Shown here piece by piece: positions 37,512 to 47,874 of a stretch of DNA of 64,000 nucleotides (the first letter of the stretch is position 1; every line of letters begins with the position of its first letter). The notes beneath the pieces are model-generated. The model was not told the DNA's origin. It saw nothing but the letters and a program-made list of their open reading frames with translations, and searched no databases. This DNA is from Allacma fusca (Eukaryota; Arthropoda; Collembola; Symphypleona; Sminthuridae). Both the position numbers and the translations under genes were made by a program. The stretch lies in contig OX359245.1 in NCBI GenBank assembly GCA_947179485.1, positions 49,525,067-49,589,066 on the forward strand. Direction: 5' to 3'.

Positions 37512-37737
37512 AGAAGAAACAACTTCATTGAGGAGTCCGGTCACAATTTTACGAGTGAACGCAAGACACATATGGAAAACACAAGCATAAATGTAATTGT
37601 GAAGAAGGGATACGGGCACGTGGTGAAGATGGAAATAAACTTTTATGGTTATACAGTGTGCCCTGTGCCTCCTCAATGTCTCATAGAGTACACGGGAAGA
37701 CTAGAAATTCAAACGACAGGAGCAATAATTTTTATGG
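37512..37737 (+). CDS. Candidate internal exon with a Cys-containing, strand-rich peptide
   Basis: A 226-base open segment follows a pyrimidine-rich acceptor (TGTTTAATTCTGTCCTTGAG) and ends at ATGG|GTAATT. It enters at phase 0 and leaves with one base. The peptide starts hydrophilic with an N-glycosylation-type HNFT site, then alternates hydrophobic residues as in beta strands (INVIVKKGYGHVVKMEINFY), followed by a CPVPPQC motif and RLEIQTTGAIIF. This looks like an extracellular beta-sheet domain, but no family can be named. Its phase is compatible with the exon at 55,503 or the one at 58,212. Confidence 0.35.
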
Positions 37738-40170
37738 GTAATTAAGCCCACTTTCACACTTTCCTCCCAATTCACCCTTTTTGAAGAGCAGGACTTACGA
37801 CGCAAGGACAAAATAATAACGTCAAAATAATCTAACCATAAAATGTCAAGCAAAGTGACACAAATTTCCCTCGAAAATGATAAATGACTATTTTATTATA
37901 TTCCCTCCTTCCTTTTTATTGAGAAATTTTTAGGAGCAATTTTTCTATTCGGGCAAAATTGTTCATGTATTTTTTTGTTGTTCCTTATAAGAGCAACAAT
38001 ATAAATTAAATTTTGCTCCTTTCTCAAAATGATACCAAAAGTAATTCGTGCCTATATGCTCATCCCTGCGCTTTTAAAACCCTATCCTGAAATACGTATC
38101 TAAAATTAAAAGATAACAAAATTAAATTTTTCACAAGTCTCCTCAAATATTTGAAATAAGATTATTTTTTCTTTTAATTCTATAGAATGTCTCCTTTAAA
38201 ATTATTTCAACCACGGATCAATCTCCCATGGTTGGAGGGCGTTGAAGAAGAGGTAAACCTCAAGATAAATAGCTTTAAAAAATCTTGTTTCTTTTATACT
38301 CTTCCCTGCAATTCATTCCAAGTAGAAAGGAGAATTCTTGAGTAAATAAATATGCTGAGGGTACAGAAAAAAACTTTTATTGGTTGTGTACTATTGATCC
38401 GTATCAATATCATGATTAGGCTCTCCGTCATTATTCCCACAGAGGCTGAGTCTGTATAGAATGTATGGGAAGGAAGGAGTCATGTCATAATGAAAAAAAT
38501 ACAAAGAATTTCTACCACCCTAAAAAAAGATTGTAAACCTCTTTCAAAAAAATTGGAGTAATTCTCCAAGCCTTAAGGATAGGAGAAGCTCCCTTCAGAA
38601 AGCCCAGTCTTTCATAATTTACTGCTACAGATTGTTAGTTACGTACTTCTCCTTAATTCCAAATGAGGGAAGATCTTTTATAGCAAGAGTTGACTGTATT
38701 GACTGTTGTTGAGGTGTGTGTGTGACTGATAAATAGTAAAATCCGGATCTCACTTGATTTACAACGGAAGTTCTTAATTGCATATATAATTAAGCAATTA
38801 ACTTTCCCGAATACAAGAATTTCTATTCTAAAGATTAACAAGAGTAATTATTGAGATGTTAACAGTTCCGATTCTTAATGCATTCTGTTACAAGCCTCAG
38901 CCATCGTTGCAACTTAATCAGATCAAAATACGAATTCATTACTTTTGGTATTGTCAAAGAACTTTGAAATGACAAAAATAGTTAAATAAAATAATGTCTT
39001 TTTCTTGGATTTAAATCAAGAGGAGCCTTAATCCCGACTACTACTCTGTAAAGCAAAATACTATGCTATTTCAGAACTCAACAACTGTGTATTTATACAC
39101 AAGGGTTGGATTTCCCTCGAAACAAAACAGCATGTTCAGCTGTGTAGGTAAACCAAGGATTTTTGAGCAAACCCGTAAAAGTCAAGGGTGTATCAAAATA
39201 GGAGCTTCGTCTCACTCTGCCCCAAAACCATACCCTGGGGAAGGCCTATATGTTAATGTACGTGTATGGACGGGAGATGGGAAGATTGGAAGGTAGTTTG
39301 TATTGGGATTTGTTATTAAGTCAGAGGAACGGGAGTGATTGAGCATCTCTCTCTCTCTAAAAAAAGCAGATGGTTGATCAAGGAAAGGCAAATAATGGAT
39401 TATGCGGTGCGTCTAATCCTAAGACGGGGCTGATTACCCCCACCACACAGATAATAATCGCCACATTGTTACACACTATTTGCTCTTCTTTCCCTTCCCT
39501 CATTGCTCTCTTCCATCCTATCTGTTTATATACCCTCCTTATTTTATAGGCAGGGAACTCTATAGCTTGGGCTCTCTCAGAGTTGCTCTTGTCTCAGAAG
39601 AAAAAAAAAAATTAAAATTACGGGTTATTCTCCCTCAAGTCTTACATACATTTAAGGAACATATGAGTATTTTCCTATATGTATGTACTCGCAAATATAC
39701 ATTGGAAGAGAGATCCACTATAAATGTACATTTTTTCATGTATCAAATCCAATAGGGAATTTTATAGGTATTCTCGGAATCTTCAAGAAGATATGATGTG
39801 AAGGGAGAAAAAAAAGACCTTTGAGCTTGACGCTCTCAACATTTTTATCTTCCCTAATTAGACTTGACTTTAAATATCTTGAGGCTGCCATAAATTCCAG
39901 GCCTAACAGGCAGGCAGTGCTCACTCAACTCCGTGTCTGGATATATAGTCTCTAATCAAACACTTTTTCCTCTGCCGGTTCCTGAGTCTTTTTTTTTCTT
40001 TTTAGAGAGAGAGAGAGAGAGGGAAAAGAAACGGAAAACCAACAAGGAGGAGAGAGCTGAATTGGTTGTAAACTTCTGGCAAGTTATAGGTTATTTGGGA
40101 GCAATCAGGAATATTATATGTGAAATGCGTAAGGCTCTATTACCTTGTTAGAGCCGGAGAGGTGATATTT
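37738..40170. other. Non-coding region with MITE ends and a (GA)n tract
   Basis: At 38698 the reverse complement reads TACAGTCAACTCTTGCTATA, a MITE terminus whose partner was not found. Near 39050 the reverse complement reads TACAGAGTAGTAGTCGGGAT, another probable terminus. CTCACTCTGCCCCAAAA near 39212 is the dispersed subterminal word. (GA)n lies at 40004-40021. Confidence 0.4.
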
Positions 40171-40559
40171 TACAGTGGGCTCTGGTTATAAAATCCTTCC
40201 TCCAGATTTAAAATTTTCTAGTTTTTAGTTCCAGGACTTTTTTTTAGGATCTTAATTTTTCTAGGAATTTTAGAATGGCCGTTATTAAATAAAAAGTTTG
40301 GGATTTTTACGGGTGATTTTTTATTGGGATGATTGCTTTAGGGAGAATGGAAGAATTTTAATAATAATTTAATTAAAAATTACTGCTGTAACTTACGTTG
40401 ATTCAATTTCCAGGAATATTTCCCTTCCAGGGAATATTTGTCAACCTTAATTTTTTGTACAGACTATAGGGAAATGTTTTTGGGGCAGGATGAGAAATTT
40501 TTCCTATCAAGGTTTTAAACGCAATTTGAATTTGATGTTATGTCCCCTTTTGCTCTGTA
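40171..40559. mobile_element. Longer pogo/Tigger-like MITE
   Basis: The left end is TACAGTGGGCTCTGGTTATA followed by AAATCC; the reverse complement of the right end is TACAGAGCAAAAGGGGACAT followed by AACATC. TA flanks both. The word GGGGCAGGATGAGAAATTTT lies about 80 bases from the right end. At 389 bp it is about twice the size of the other copies, so it may be a less-deleted relative or hold an insertion. No transposase frame. Confidence 0.5.
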
Positions 40560-41753
40560 GATTGAACTATATTTATTTTTGAACTCTAGGAGCAGAAATA
40601 AAATAAACGGCGTGGAATTCATAACTAATATTTCTGGTAATAAATTATTACTCGAGAATTATTATTACTTGCCTGCTGACATTTTGATGGCCAGGAAATT
40701 TAAAAAAAAATAGTTTTTATCTTTTGCTTAAGAAAATTAATAGTAAATTTTTAAGGGAATAAATTTTTCGGCGCAGTTGCTCAGCGTGTAAACATCCCAA
40801 GAAAAAAAATTTGAGATGATGCGCGAAACTTAACAGGGTTCAATTATCCATTGTAAATTTGTAGGACATCCTTCCTTAGGGAATGTAAGTTAGGGAAATG
40901 TAATAAAACCAACAAGGATGGTAAAATACAGTAATAGCTTCTTCAATGTTCAATATATGTAGTAGTAAAAAAAAAAGAAGGAAAAAAATTTGAGAGAGAG
41001 AGAGAGAGACCTGGTCTCCAAAACCAGTTTCAGCTTTCGCGGCAACCCTCCAATAATAATCTAAATTAAATAGCCATTTGCATCTCCAGCCATCATCCGC
41101 ATCATTTTCTGGAGAGCTGCTGAAAAGCTGTCAATTTTTTTTATCCCCTCAAGAAGAAGAATTAACATGTTGGATAAAAGTTGGGATAATTACCCAAGTC
41201 TCTTCCCCTGTGTGTTTTTCAGTGAGTAAGGATACACAGTAGCACCGCCTTGAACATCTGCATACATTATTTTCTATACAGTCCACTATTTTTTGAACAA
41301 CACCCCTAAAAATTAAAATTTTACCCCTAAAATTCCTTATATAAGTTTTAAAATCAAAATCCTAACTGAATTTAAAATATTATGGGTGTATTCAAATTTA
41401 TATGGTTAAAGCGTTTCACAGTGCCCCGGGGGAATCAAGCGCTTTTATTAATGCCACTGTGAGGGTGAGGATTTCCTGTAAATTTTTGGGACTCCTGTGT
41501 ATACGAAATAGGGGCTAACCATTGGAAAGAAAAATCAAAAAACCCGCCTGTCAGTAAAATTGGGTCCGTCTCAATTAAGTGCCTGAGTTATATTAAATGG
41601 ATTTGCTTTTAATCGAGATGTTATATAAACTTGAGTGAGGAGTCATACTTGCGGCATTTTTATCTCAATGATGTTTTTTCGGGCTGAGTAAAATTTCAAG
41701 TGAATATTAACTCGTTGGCTTAATAGCCTGTCATGTCAATTGAGCTGATTGGG
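40560..41753. other. Non-coding region
   Basis: Contains a recurrent GGCGT motif at about 40612, a (GA)n tract at 40992-41009 and a MITE left end at 41277 (TATACAGTCCACTATT). No exon supported. Confidence 0.4.
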
Positions 41754-42040
41754 TTATTTGTTATTGCTGCGAAATGATAAAAGCCGGGGAGAGACAGAGT
41801 GAGAGAGTGCGAGAGATTTGAGATGAGGAGGAAGAACAAGATGAGCTGAGCGGAACATTGTCCGGAGCTTTGAAGACTTTGTATCTAAAAGCTCCCATAT
41901 GTTATCATTACATGGGGAGGGAATGTCTTCAACTTTTTCCATGTTATTTTCAAAGAGGCCACAAATGCGGAAGCTCCTTGTATGTTCCACAGCTGCTGTG
42001 GCTGCTCCTGATGCTTTTGCTACTGCCAGTGAATCATATT
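41754..42040 (-). CDS. Possible terminal exon, unknown
   Basis: On the minus strand an acceptor-like CATCTCTCTCCAG precedes 42040. The frame then stays open for about 95 codons to TAA at 41756-41754. The first part is Ala-rich (DSLAVAKASGAATAAVEHTR), the middle acidic (NNMEKVEDIPSPCNDNIWEL) and the tail basic and Ser-rich. The plus strand is also open for 77 codons, which lowers confidence. No domain is recognised. It may belong with the minus-strand candidate at 42939-43076 or be unrelated. Confidence 0.25.
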
Positions 42041-42938
42041 CTGGAGAGAGATGCCTTCAAGAGTGCTAAACAATACGGAGTTACCTTTTGATACTTCTTG
42101 ACAACTCTTCTTTCTCTTTGACTACCGACCCTTCTCTATTTTTTCAAAGCTTTACATCCACTTTTACTTATTTGGTTACACATGGTCGTCTTGGGGGTAA
42201 TAGCATTGTGTATAGGTGCGGACGTCCGAGGTACATACGGCAAAATAAAATTCAGGGGGGCTCAAAATTTTATCAGTACTTCAAATTTCTCTCATACCTA
42301 ATAGTCCTGCGATCTGTCGACCTTTTTATCTATTTGAATAAAAGTTAGACAATTTTGGATTAATTACTGAGCGGCGTCGACCTTTGGCAAAATCCAGGAA
42401 ATTGTGCAAAAGCTCCGGGAACCAGTGCTGCGGAGTTATCATTGATCCGGGGCGGCCAATTTTGGGGTAACGTAATAATTCCGCAAAATATGCAAATTTT
42501 GTTCTGAGATTTTGTAAAATTTGTAAAAATCAATTATTATTATTTGTAGTTACTGAGGGATAGGAATTATTTGAGAAAAAACGACTCTCCTATCACAGTC
42601 TCGTATTTGCCATAAGATTCTCAAGTAAAATCGTAACCGGCGCTCAATGGTACTCAAATAGTTAAATGGAATTTTATTAAAATAAAAGAAGGAAATTCTT
42701 TGTTATAAAAAGTAAGCGAATGGATGAATACAGAACTGAATACTGTTCTAAAATTCAAGTGACCCTGCACATATTCCTGCTGGAACAGCATCCAAGGCAG
42801 TTGTAAAGCGCATTCAGGAGCAACTGCGTCCAAAAGGTGTACATACTAATGCAAGGAGGAGAGAAAAATAAAAGCAATCAGGACCTCCAATCTGGGAAAA
42901 TTTCAATAGCCAATATTAATGATTATCAGGGAGTCCGA

Positions 42939-43076
42939 TCAGGAAAATGCATTTTCAATGCTGTCCTTTCTTTCAATCCCCTCTCCGTCCCGAGCAGACC
43001 TCTCCAAACTGCTGTATTTCTTCCAAGGATCTGTCCTTCCTCTGGTCTCAACTGTACTACTCATCCCTCCTGTGTA
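42939..43076 (-). CDS. Possible terminal exon with a charged C-terminal tail
   Basis: An acceptor-like GGCTACTCCTACAG lies just above 43076. The minus-strand frame then reads 45 codons to a stop and is markedly hydrophilic and charge-balanced, e.g. WKKYSSLERSARDGEGIERK, as in cytoplasmic tails or linker ends. The open frame also continues upstream to 43301, so the acceptor may not be used. The plus strand over 42,780-43,200 is open too, with a hydrophobic reading. No family can be named. Confidence 0.3.
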   Translation of the reverse strand, partial: YTGGMSSTVETRGRTDPWKKYSSLERSARDGEGIERKDSIENAFS

Positions 43077-43329
43077 CTGTAGGAGTAGCCGGGCTTTGAA
43101 CTTGTTGGCTACTGCTCTGACTGAGGCTTTGCACAATGTAATAGTTCTACTGAAAAAGCCTGTCCGCATCGGAATGTCAGATAAACTCTGAATAGGGAGT
43201 CGATAAGATTGAATTTTTAATCCGAAGCTCGAATTATCTCCCAGGACCCATATGGAACTTAGTCCGCTTCCTTTAGTAATAGGACCCATATGGCTCTCCA
43301 CACATCAATGACCTCCCTTTATTTTAAAG
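43077..43329. other. Region open on both strands, status unclear
   Basis: Part of the 42,780-43,300 interval where three frames on two strands lack stops. GC content is higher than in the flanks. This could be decayed coding DNA. Confidence 0.3.
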
Positions 43330-43453
43330 TACAGTTGAAACTTTTTGGGTTTTTTCCCGTTTTTTTTATATATCAGCCAAAATTTACAAGAGTCAAATTT
43401 TCTACTATTGAAGACTGAGCTTCTGAAGGACAAGCCAACAAACTAGAACTGTA
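43330..43453. mobile_element. Short MITE with TA flanks
   Basis: The left end is TACAGTTGAAACTTTTTGGG and the reverse complement of the right end is TACAGTTCTAGTTTGTTGGC. The termini share TACAGTT and TA flanks. At 124 bp it is shorter than the other copies and lacks the GGGGCAGAGTGAG word, so membership in the same family is tentative. Confidence 0.4.
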
Positions 43454-43610
43454 TTATATGCCAACAGATTGTCTGCCCGAAAATACCGAAGGACACCTAC
43501 AAAAAAATTTCAACGGCGTGGAACTTTAGAATAATTTTTATATTTAAATTTACAAGCCAATTCACACTTCAAGAGCCTTTTTGTAAATTTCAGGGTTGCT
43601 ATTGTAAATA

Positions 43611-43881
43611 GAAAATCCTGGATATTTTTTCTTCAAAATCCTGTGTATTTTTTCTTCAAAAATCCTGTGTATTTTTTCTTCAAAAATCCTGTGTATTTTT
43701 TCTTCAAAAATCCTGGGTATTTTTCTTCAAAAATCCTGGACATTTTTCATCAAATATCCTGGACATTTTTCATCAAAAATCCTGGACATTTTTCATCAAA
43801 AATCCTGGGTATTTTTCTTCAAAAATCCTGGACATATTTTCCTTCAAAATCCTGGTACTTTTTCTTAAAAAAATCCTACAC
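43611..43881 (+). repeat. Minisatellite, 23-24 bp monomer, about 12 copies
   Basis: The monomer is TCCTGTGTATTTTTTCTTCA plus AAAA (24 bp), with variants ending TCCTGGACATTTTTCATCA (23 bp). The first four copies keep a reading frame (YFFFKNPV repeated), but the 23-bp variants break it, so a coding role is unlikely. Confidence 0.95.
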
Positions 43882-45688
43882 TCCAATTGTGTGAGAATTG
43901 TCTTTAGGAAAGTCTAATATAAAAATAAGGATAATTGAGAGAGATAAGTTTAGGGGGACCCGGACGAAACCAGACATGGTGATTATTGCTTACAACCCTC
44001 AAAATAATGACTACATTGGGGCCCTAATATAATTCCGGACTCTGCAATTTCCTCAAGTCCCATCTCCACTCAGGTAATCTTGATTGCACAGGTAATACTC
44101 TACAGGAAACAGGGATTGTCCCAGGATCTCTTCAAAAAGGGACAAAGTGAGACTCTTCCAGTGCACCGCCCTCTGAGACCCGAACTGTCACACACTGCTC
44201 AAGTCTCCAACCATTATTTTAGCTGCAAATAAATTTAGCAAAATTTTAATTCTCTAAACATCGCTCTATAACTGGATTATGTTCAAAAATACGCTTTTAT
44301 AAAATGTCGATCATTTTTTCTAGAGAAGAAAAAAAATATTTTGTCCTAAGCACAATGTCCAATACACTTTTAAATGGTACTATTTTACAAGGAGTGTACA
44401 CTGTATATTTGACATGGACAAACGTAATAGTACATTATTCATTTCAGCCACAATAGCCTACATAATTTAGGGACGTTCAACGTACATATGTATACCCGAG
44501 CCCCACTAATTCTGTTACGTTATGTAAACATAAAAATAACATTAGCCCCAATTACATTACATGATACACATACGCTCAAATCCCTCCGTAAGTTCGTCCG
44601 AGGTAAAAAAGAGCCAGAGGATGAGCAGAAGAAATGGAAGAAGAAAGGAAAATGAAATCGACAATTGAAGGAGTGGATGTTCGAAACCAGTCTTTAATGT
44701 AGAGAGGAACGGCCAAACGTATACTTATATGGTTTGAAATTATACTCCACCACAATTCCCTCACCCTGGCTCTCCTCCACACAGCAGACTCACAGAAAGT
44801 CAAAGGGAACTGAGAGACGAGAGAGTGAGTCTCAATAACAACAAGGGTTAATTTTCGAATTAAAACTCAATTTCTTCCCCTCAAGGCTACTATACAGATA
44901 GAACCATTCAGGATTTTTTCCTATCATGTTCACAGTCTCTCTGTTTACTTTTTAGATTACTAGTTTCTCTCAGGAGGAAAAATCCACAAACAAGGACTTT
45001 CTATAACCAGGGCTATTATTAGCCCTATTTTCTGTAACATCCACAGATTCCAGGTTTTTTTCCAGGGATTTTCTTCCTCTTGTCGCGTGCTCCAAATTAA
45101 AGAGGATTCTCTGGAATTTTTGGAACTTCCACGCCATTTAATATTTTCTCTGCCCCGTGCTTCAATTAATTCCGCTAGATCATTGGTTAACTTGAGTAGC
45201 AAAGTTCTTGGGGCAGAACGTTGAATATGACATTACAAAATTATATTTATTTTAATTTTTAAGTAAAACAAATAATTACTTAAAATTTGAAATTTACATT
45301 GGACTTTTAGCTCTAAAATTATTTAAAAAGTTCACTGTTTTACAGAAAATGAGGAGATTTTTTTTTCCTGACCATGCTGGTTGAGTACAAAATTCAGAAA
45401 TACTATTGAGTCCAGTGTCAAATAAATAGCGTATATATTTTATAGCGAAGGAAAAAATATTGAGAGGGTGGAATTAATCCTGTCTTTAGAATTTGAGGGA
45501 GAAATCCGTTCCTATGGTTACGTTCCTGTGGATTTGCATGAATTCTGTCAATTTGTAAAGGGATTTTAAACTTTTCCTCTACAGTATATGGGAAGATCCA
45601 CTCTATTCTACTACTTGTAGGGATTTCTGTAGGACAAAATTCTCTAACTTATTGGAGTGAGGAAGACGATGAGGGAGATGAGAGTGAG

Positions 45689-45742
<54 letters not shown>

Positions 45743-46054
45743 CACAAGTTATTTCTTGTTACTTTATAAAAAGAATCAGCAGAGTGTGAAATAGTTTTTT
45801 CCTCCCATCAGAAACACACAGACAGAGAGTCAGCTCCGAGCCTTTAGTCAAAGGGGGAGCCCAGAGATGCTCAATGTGTGAGGAAGAGAATGTAATCCGA
45901 GCCATTCACTTATTATTACATGTACTTTTGATGTTCCAGGAACAAAAGTGGGGCCATTGTTACATTCATTTTAGCGTTTTAACTTACATCTCATCCCTTT
46001 GTATTGTCATAAATGGGTAGTGTTACTTACTCCTTGTGGTATCGGCCCTGAGTG
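43882..46054. other. Non-coding region
   Basis: No supported exon. A minus-strand frame at 44960-45202 contains both the GGGGCAGAG word and a GGCGTGGAAG motif, so it probably lies in repeat-derived DNA. A large (GA)n tract is listed separately. Confidence 0.4.
45692..45738 (+). repeat. (GA)n microsatellite
   Basis: The longest GA run in the window, about 23 dinucleotides, preceded by an impure GA-rich stretch from 45660. Confidence 0.96.
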
Positions 46055-46285
46055 TACAGTCCAATGTCTTTAGAGGAGTGCTCCTTCAAATTCTTACAAT
46101 AAAAATTACAATCTTACAATAATTACAGAATTTTTTCTTCACGAAAAGTACAAAAAATTAACATTGTGGTTAATGGTGAAGGGACAATTTTTTTTCGGGG
46201 CACAGTGAGACAGTGTTTACTAAGGCTGGGAATATAAGCGTGGGTCTGTAAAAGGGTGTATGTTATAGTGACAGTCCACTGTGTA
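46055..46285. mobile_element. Pogo/Tigger-like MITE with TA flanks
   Basis: The left end is TACAGTCCAATGTCTTTAGA; the reverse complement of the right end is TACACAGTGGACTGTCACTA followed by TAAC. Inside are AAATTAACATTGTGGTTAAT and GGGGCACAGTGAGACAGTG, both shared with other copies. 231 bp, no coding capacity. Confidence 0.6.
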
Positions 46286-46946
46286 ATACTAAATTCAAGA
46301 GGGGCAAACTCTTAGGACTTTGACTACAAATTTGAGAGGGAAGCAGAGGGAAGAGGAGCCTGGCTCTGTTTCTCTTGCTTCATGTGTACAGTGTACACAG
46401 ACTCTGGCCTTTGAAAGGGGATAATGTCAACAATTACGTGGAACTTGCGACCACCATTGTGAACTCACAATTGGACGTAACAATAATGCATCTTATCCAT
46501 GGGGCAGAGTTAATTCATTCTTCGCATCTCTCACCTGCGCCGGGCTTTGTTTTCCTTCCCAATTAATACTTGGTCAGGGGGTGAGAAGCTCGACGCCATT
46601 CACAATATTTTTTCAGAAGGACAACAACGCTTCAGTATTTCATGCGTGAAAAGTTGCAAGCCCTTAGTTTTAGGGTCCTTGGAGATGACATACTTCAAAT
46701 GGTTAGAATTTCAGAGTTTTAAAAATACAGAGAGAAATACCATCCGGGCAAGTGCTTATTTGTATTGAGAGCTTGAGTAGACGAAAATTATATTAGAACT
46801 TTAAATAACTGTTTCGTAATTTATAACTTTCCATATATTATGAGTGGCGTTACATTTTGTAAAAATATATTTTTTCTCCTTGGGTAATTATGACTTAACA
46901 AGACTTAAGTCTTATAAATATAAATAAATACAATTGATCGGTAAAT
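46286..46946. other. Non-coding region
   Basis: A weak plus-strand frame at 46375-46566 lacks paired splice sites. Two GGCGT motifs occur, at about 46590 (reverse) and 46849 (forward). Confidence 0.4.
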
Positions 46947-46954
46947 ATTTTAAT
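46947..46954 (+). repeat. 8-bp target site duplication, left copy
   Basis: ATTTTAAT immediately before the hAT-like element, identical to 47867-47874. Confidence 0.9.
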
Positions 46955-47866
46955 CAGGGACGGGAATTCGAATTCGAAGCGGAATTCGAATCGGAATTAT
47001 ATTCAAAAAGTTCGGGTATCCGAATCGATATTGGAATCGGAAAAATAGTCTCAGAGGTATTTGTATTCAAAATCGGATTCGAATAAAAACAAGGGTATTC
47101 GAATCGGTATTCGAATATTTTTTATGAATTCCAATTCCAATAAAGTATCGATTTCATTGGGTTTTATATTGCCACGTGCGAGAAAAAGTTCATAGGAAGC
47201 GTTTTTTGAAAGCGAAGTTCCGAACGGTTGGTAAACGAAAAGTGTATGCATGTTAATGGACAGTGAGTTGAAGCCCGTTTTTGTAAAAATTCCTGCAAAC
47301 AGGATGAGATAGCTGCATAGTTTCGGTCTTACAGGACTGTTAACCACTATTAACAATAAGTTAATCAAGTTTCTCACTTCTTAAATCTTGCTCTCAAGTA
47401 CATTCTAATTACGATGTGTTATCAAACAAATCGATTTACAAATACTGTTAGAAGGAACTTATCCGAAAAGTAGTTAGACAGGTTAACAAATTACTCCAAT
47501 TTTTTAGAATTGTTATGGGATCACTCTTTGCTTTTGGAGTTACTCAAATTTCAGCTGTGTGTTTTCTGTGCTCAAGTTTATAATAAATGATTTGCGTGGT
47601 AATTTTGCCTTGAAAAAACTTAATGTGTTATGTATTGCTTATATTTTTGCGATTAAATTATTCTTTTGAATAAATTCCCATTTTTTGTAAGAATATCCGA
47701 AAAGTATTTGAATCGGAATCCAAATTCAGGAAGTATTCAAATATATTGGAATCCGTATCGGAATTCAAATTTGTAAGTATTTAAAAAAATAATTGAAATT
47801 GAAATCGAAATTAGAAAGTATTCGAATCCACATTTAAATCCGTATTTTTCCGATATCCCGTCCCTG
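46955..47866. mobile_element. hAT-like non-autonomous DNA transposon, complete
   Basis: A 912-bp element begins CAGGGACGGGAATTCGAA; its right end in reverse complement is CAGGGACGGGATATCGGAA, giving an 11-bp perfect terminal inverted repeat. It is flanked by an identical 8-bp duplication, ATTTTAAT. Eight-base duplications and CAG-type termini are hallmarks of the hAT superfamily (established knowledge). About 200 bases at each end are packed with GAATCGG / GAATTCGAAT words, probably subterminal repeats of the kind bound by hAT transposases. A minus-strand frame at 47051-47377 (108 codons) shows no recognisable transposase motif, so the element is probably non-autonomous. Confidence 0.88.
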
Positions 47867-47874
47867 ATTTTAAT
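47867..47874 (+). repeat. 8-bp target site duplication, right copy
   Basis: ATTTTAAT immediately after the hAT-like element. Confidence 0.9.

Noticed and set aside
42088-42348. 86-codon plus frame
   Set aside because: No splice pair, hydrophobic low-complexity reading, adjacent to repeat-rich DNA.
43643-43894. Repetitive Phe/Lys-rich open frame
   Set aside because: It is the minisatellite read in one frame; later copies shift frame, so a protein is unlikely.
47051-47377. Possible hAT transposase fragment inside the 912-bp element
   Set aside because: No DDE, BED zinc-finger or dimerisation motif could be recognised in any frame; part of the frame is just the subterminal repeats.
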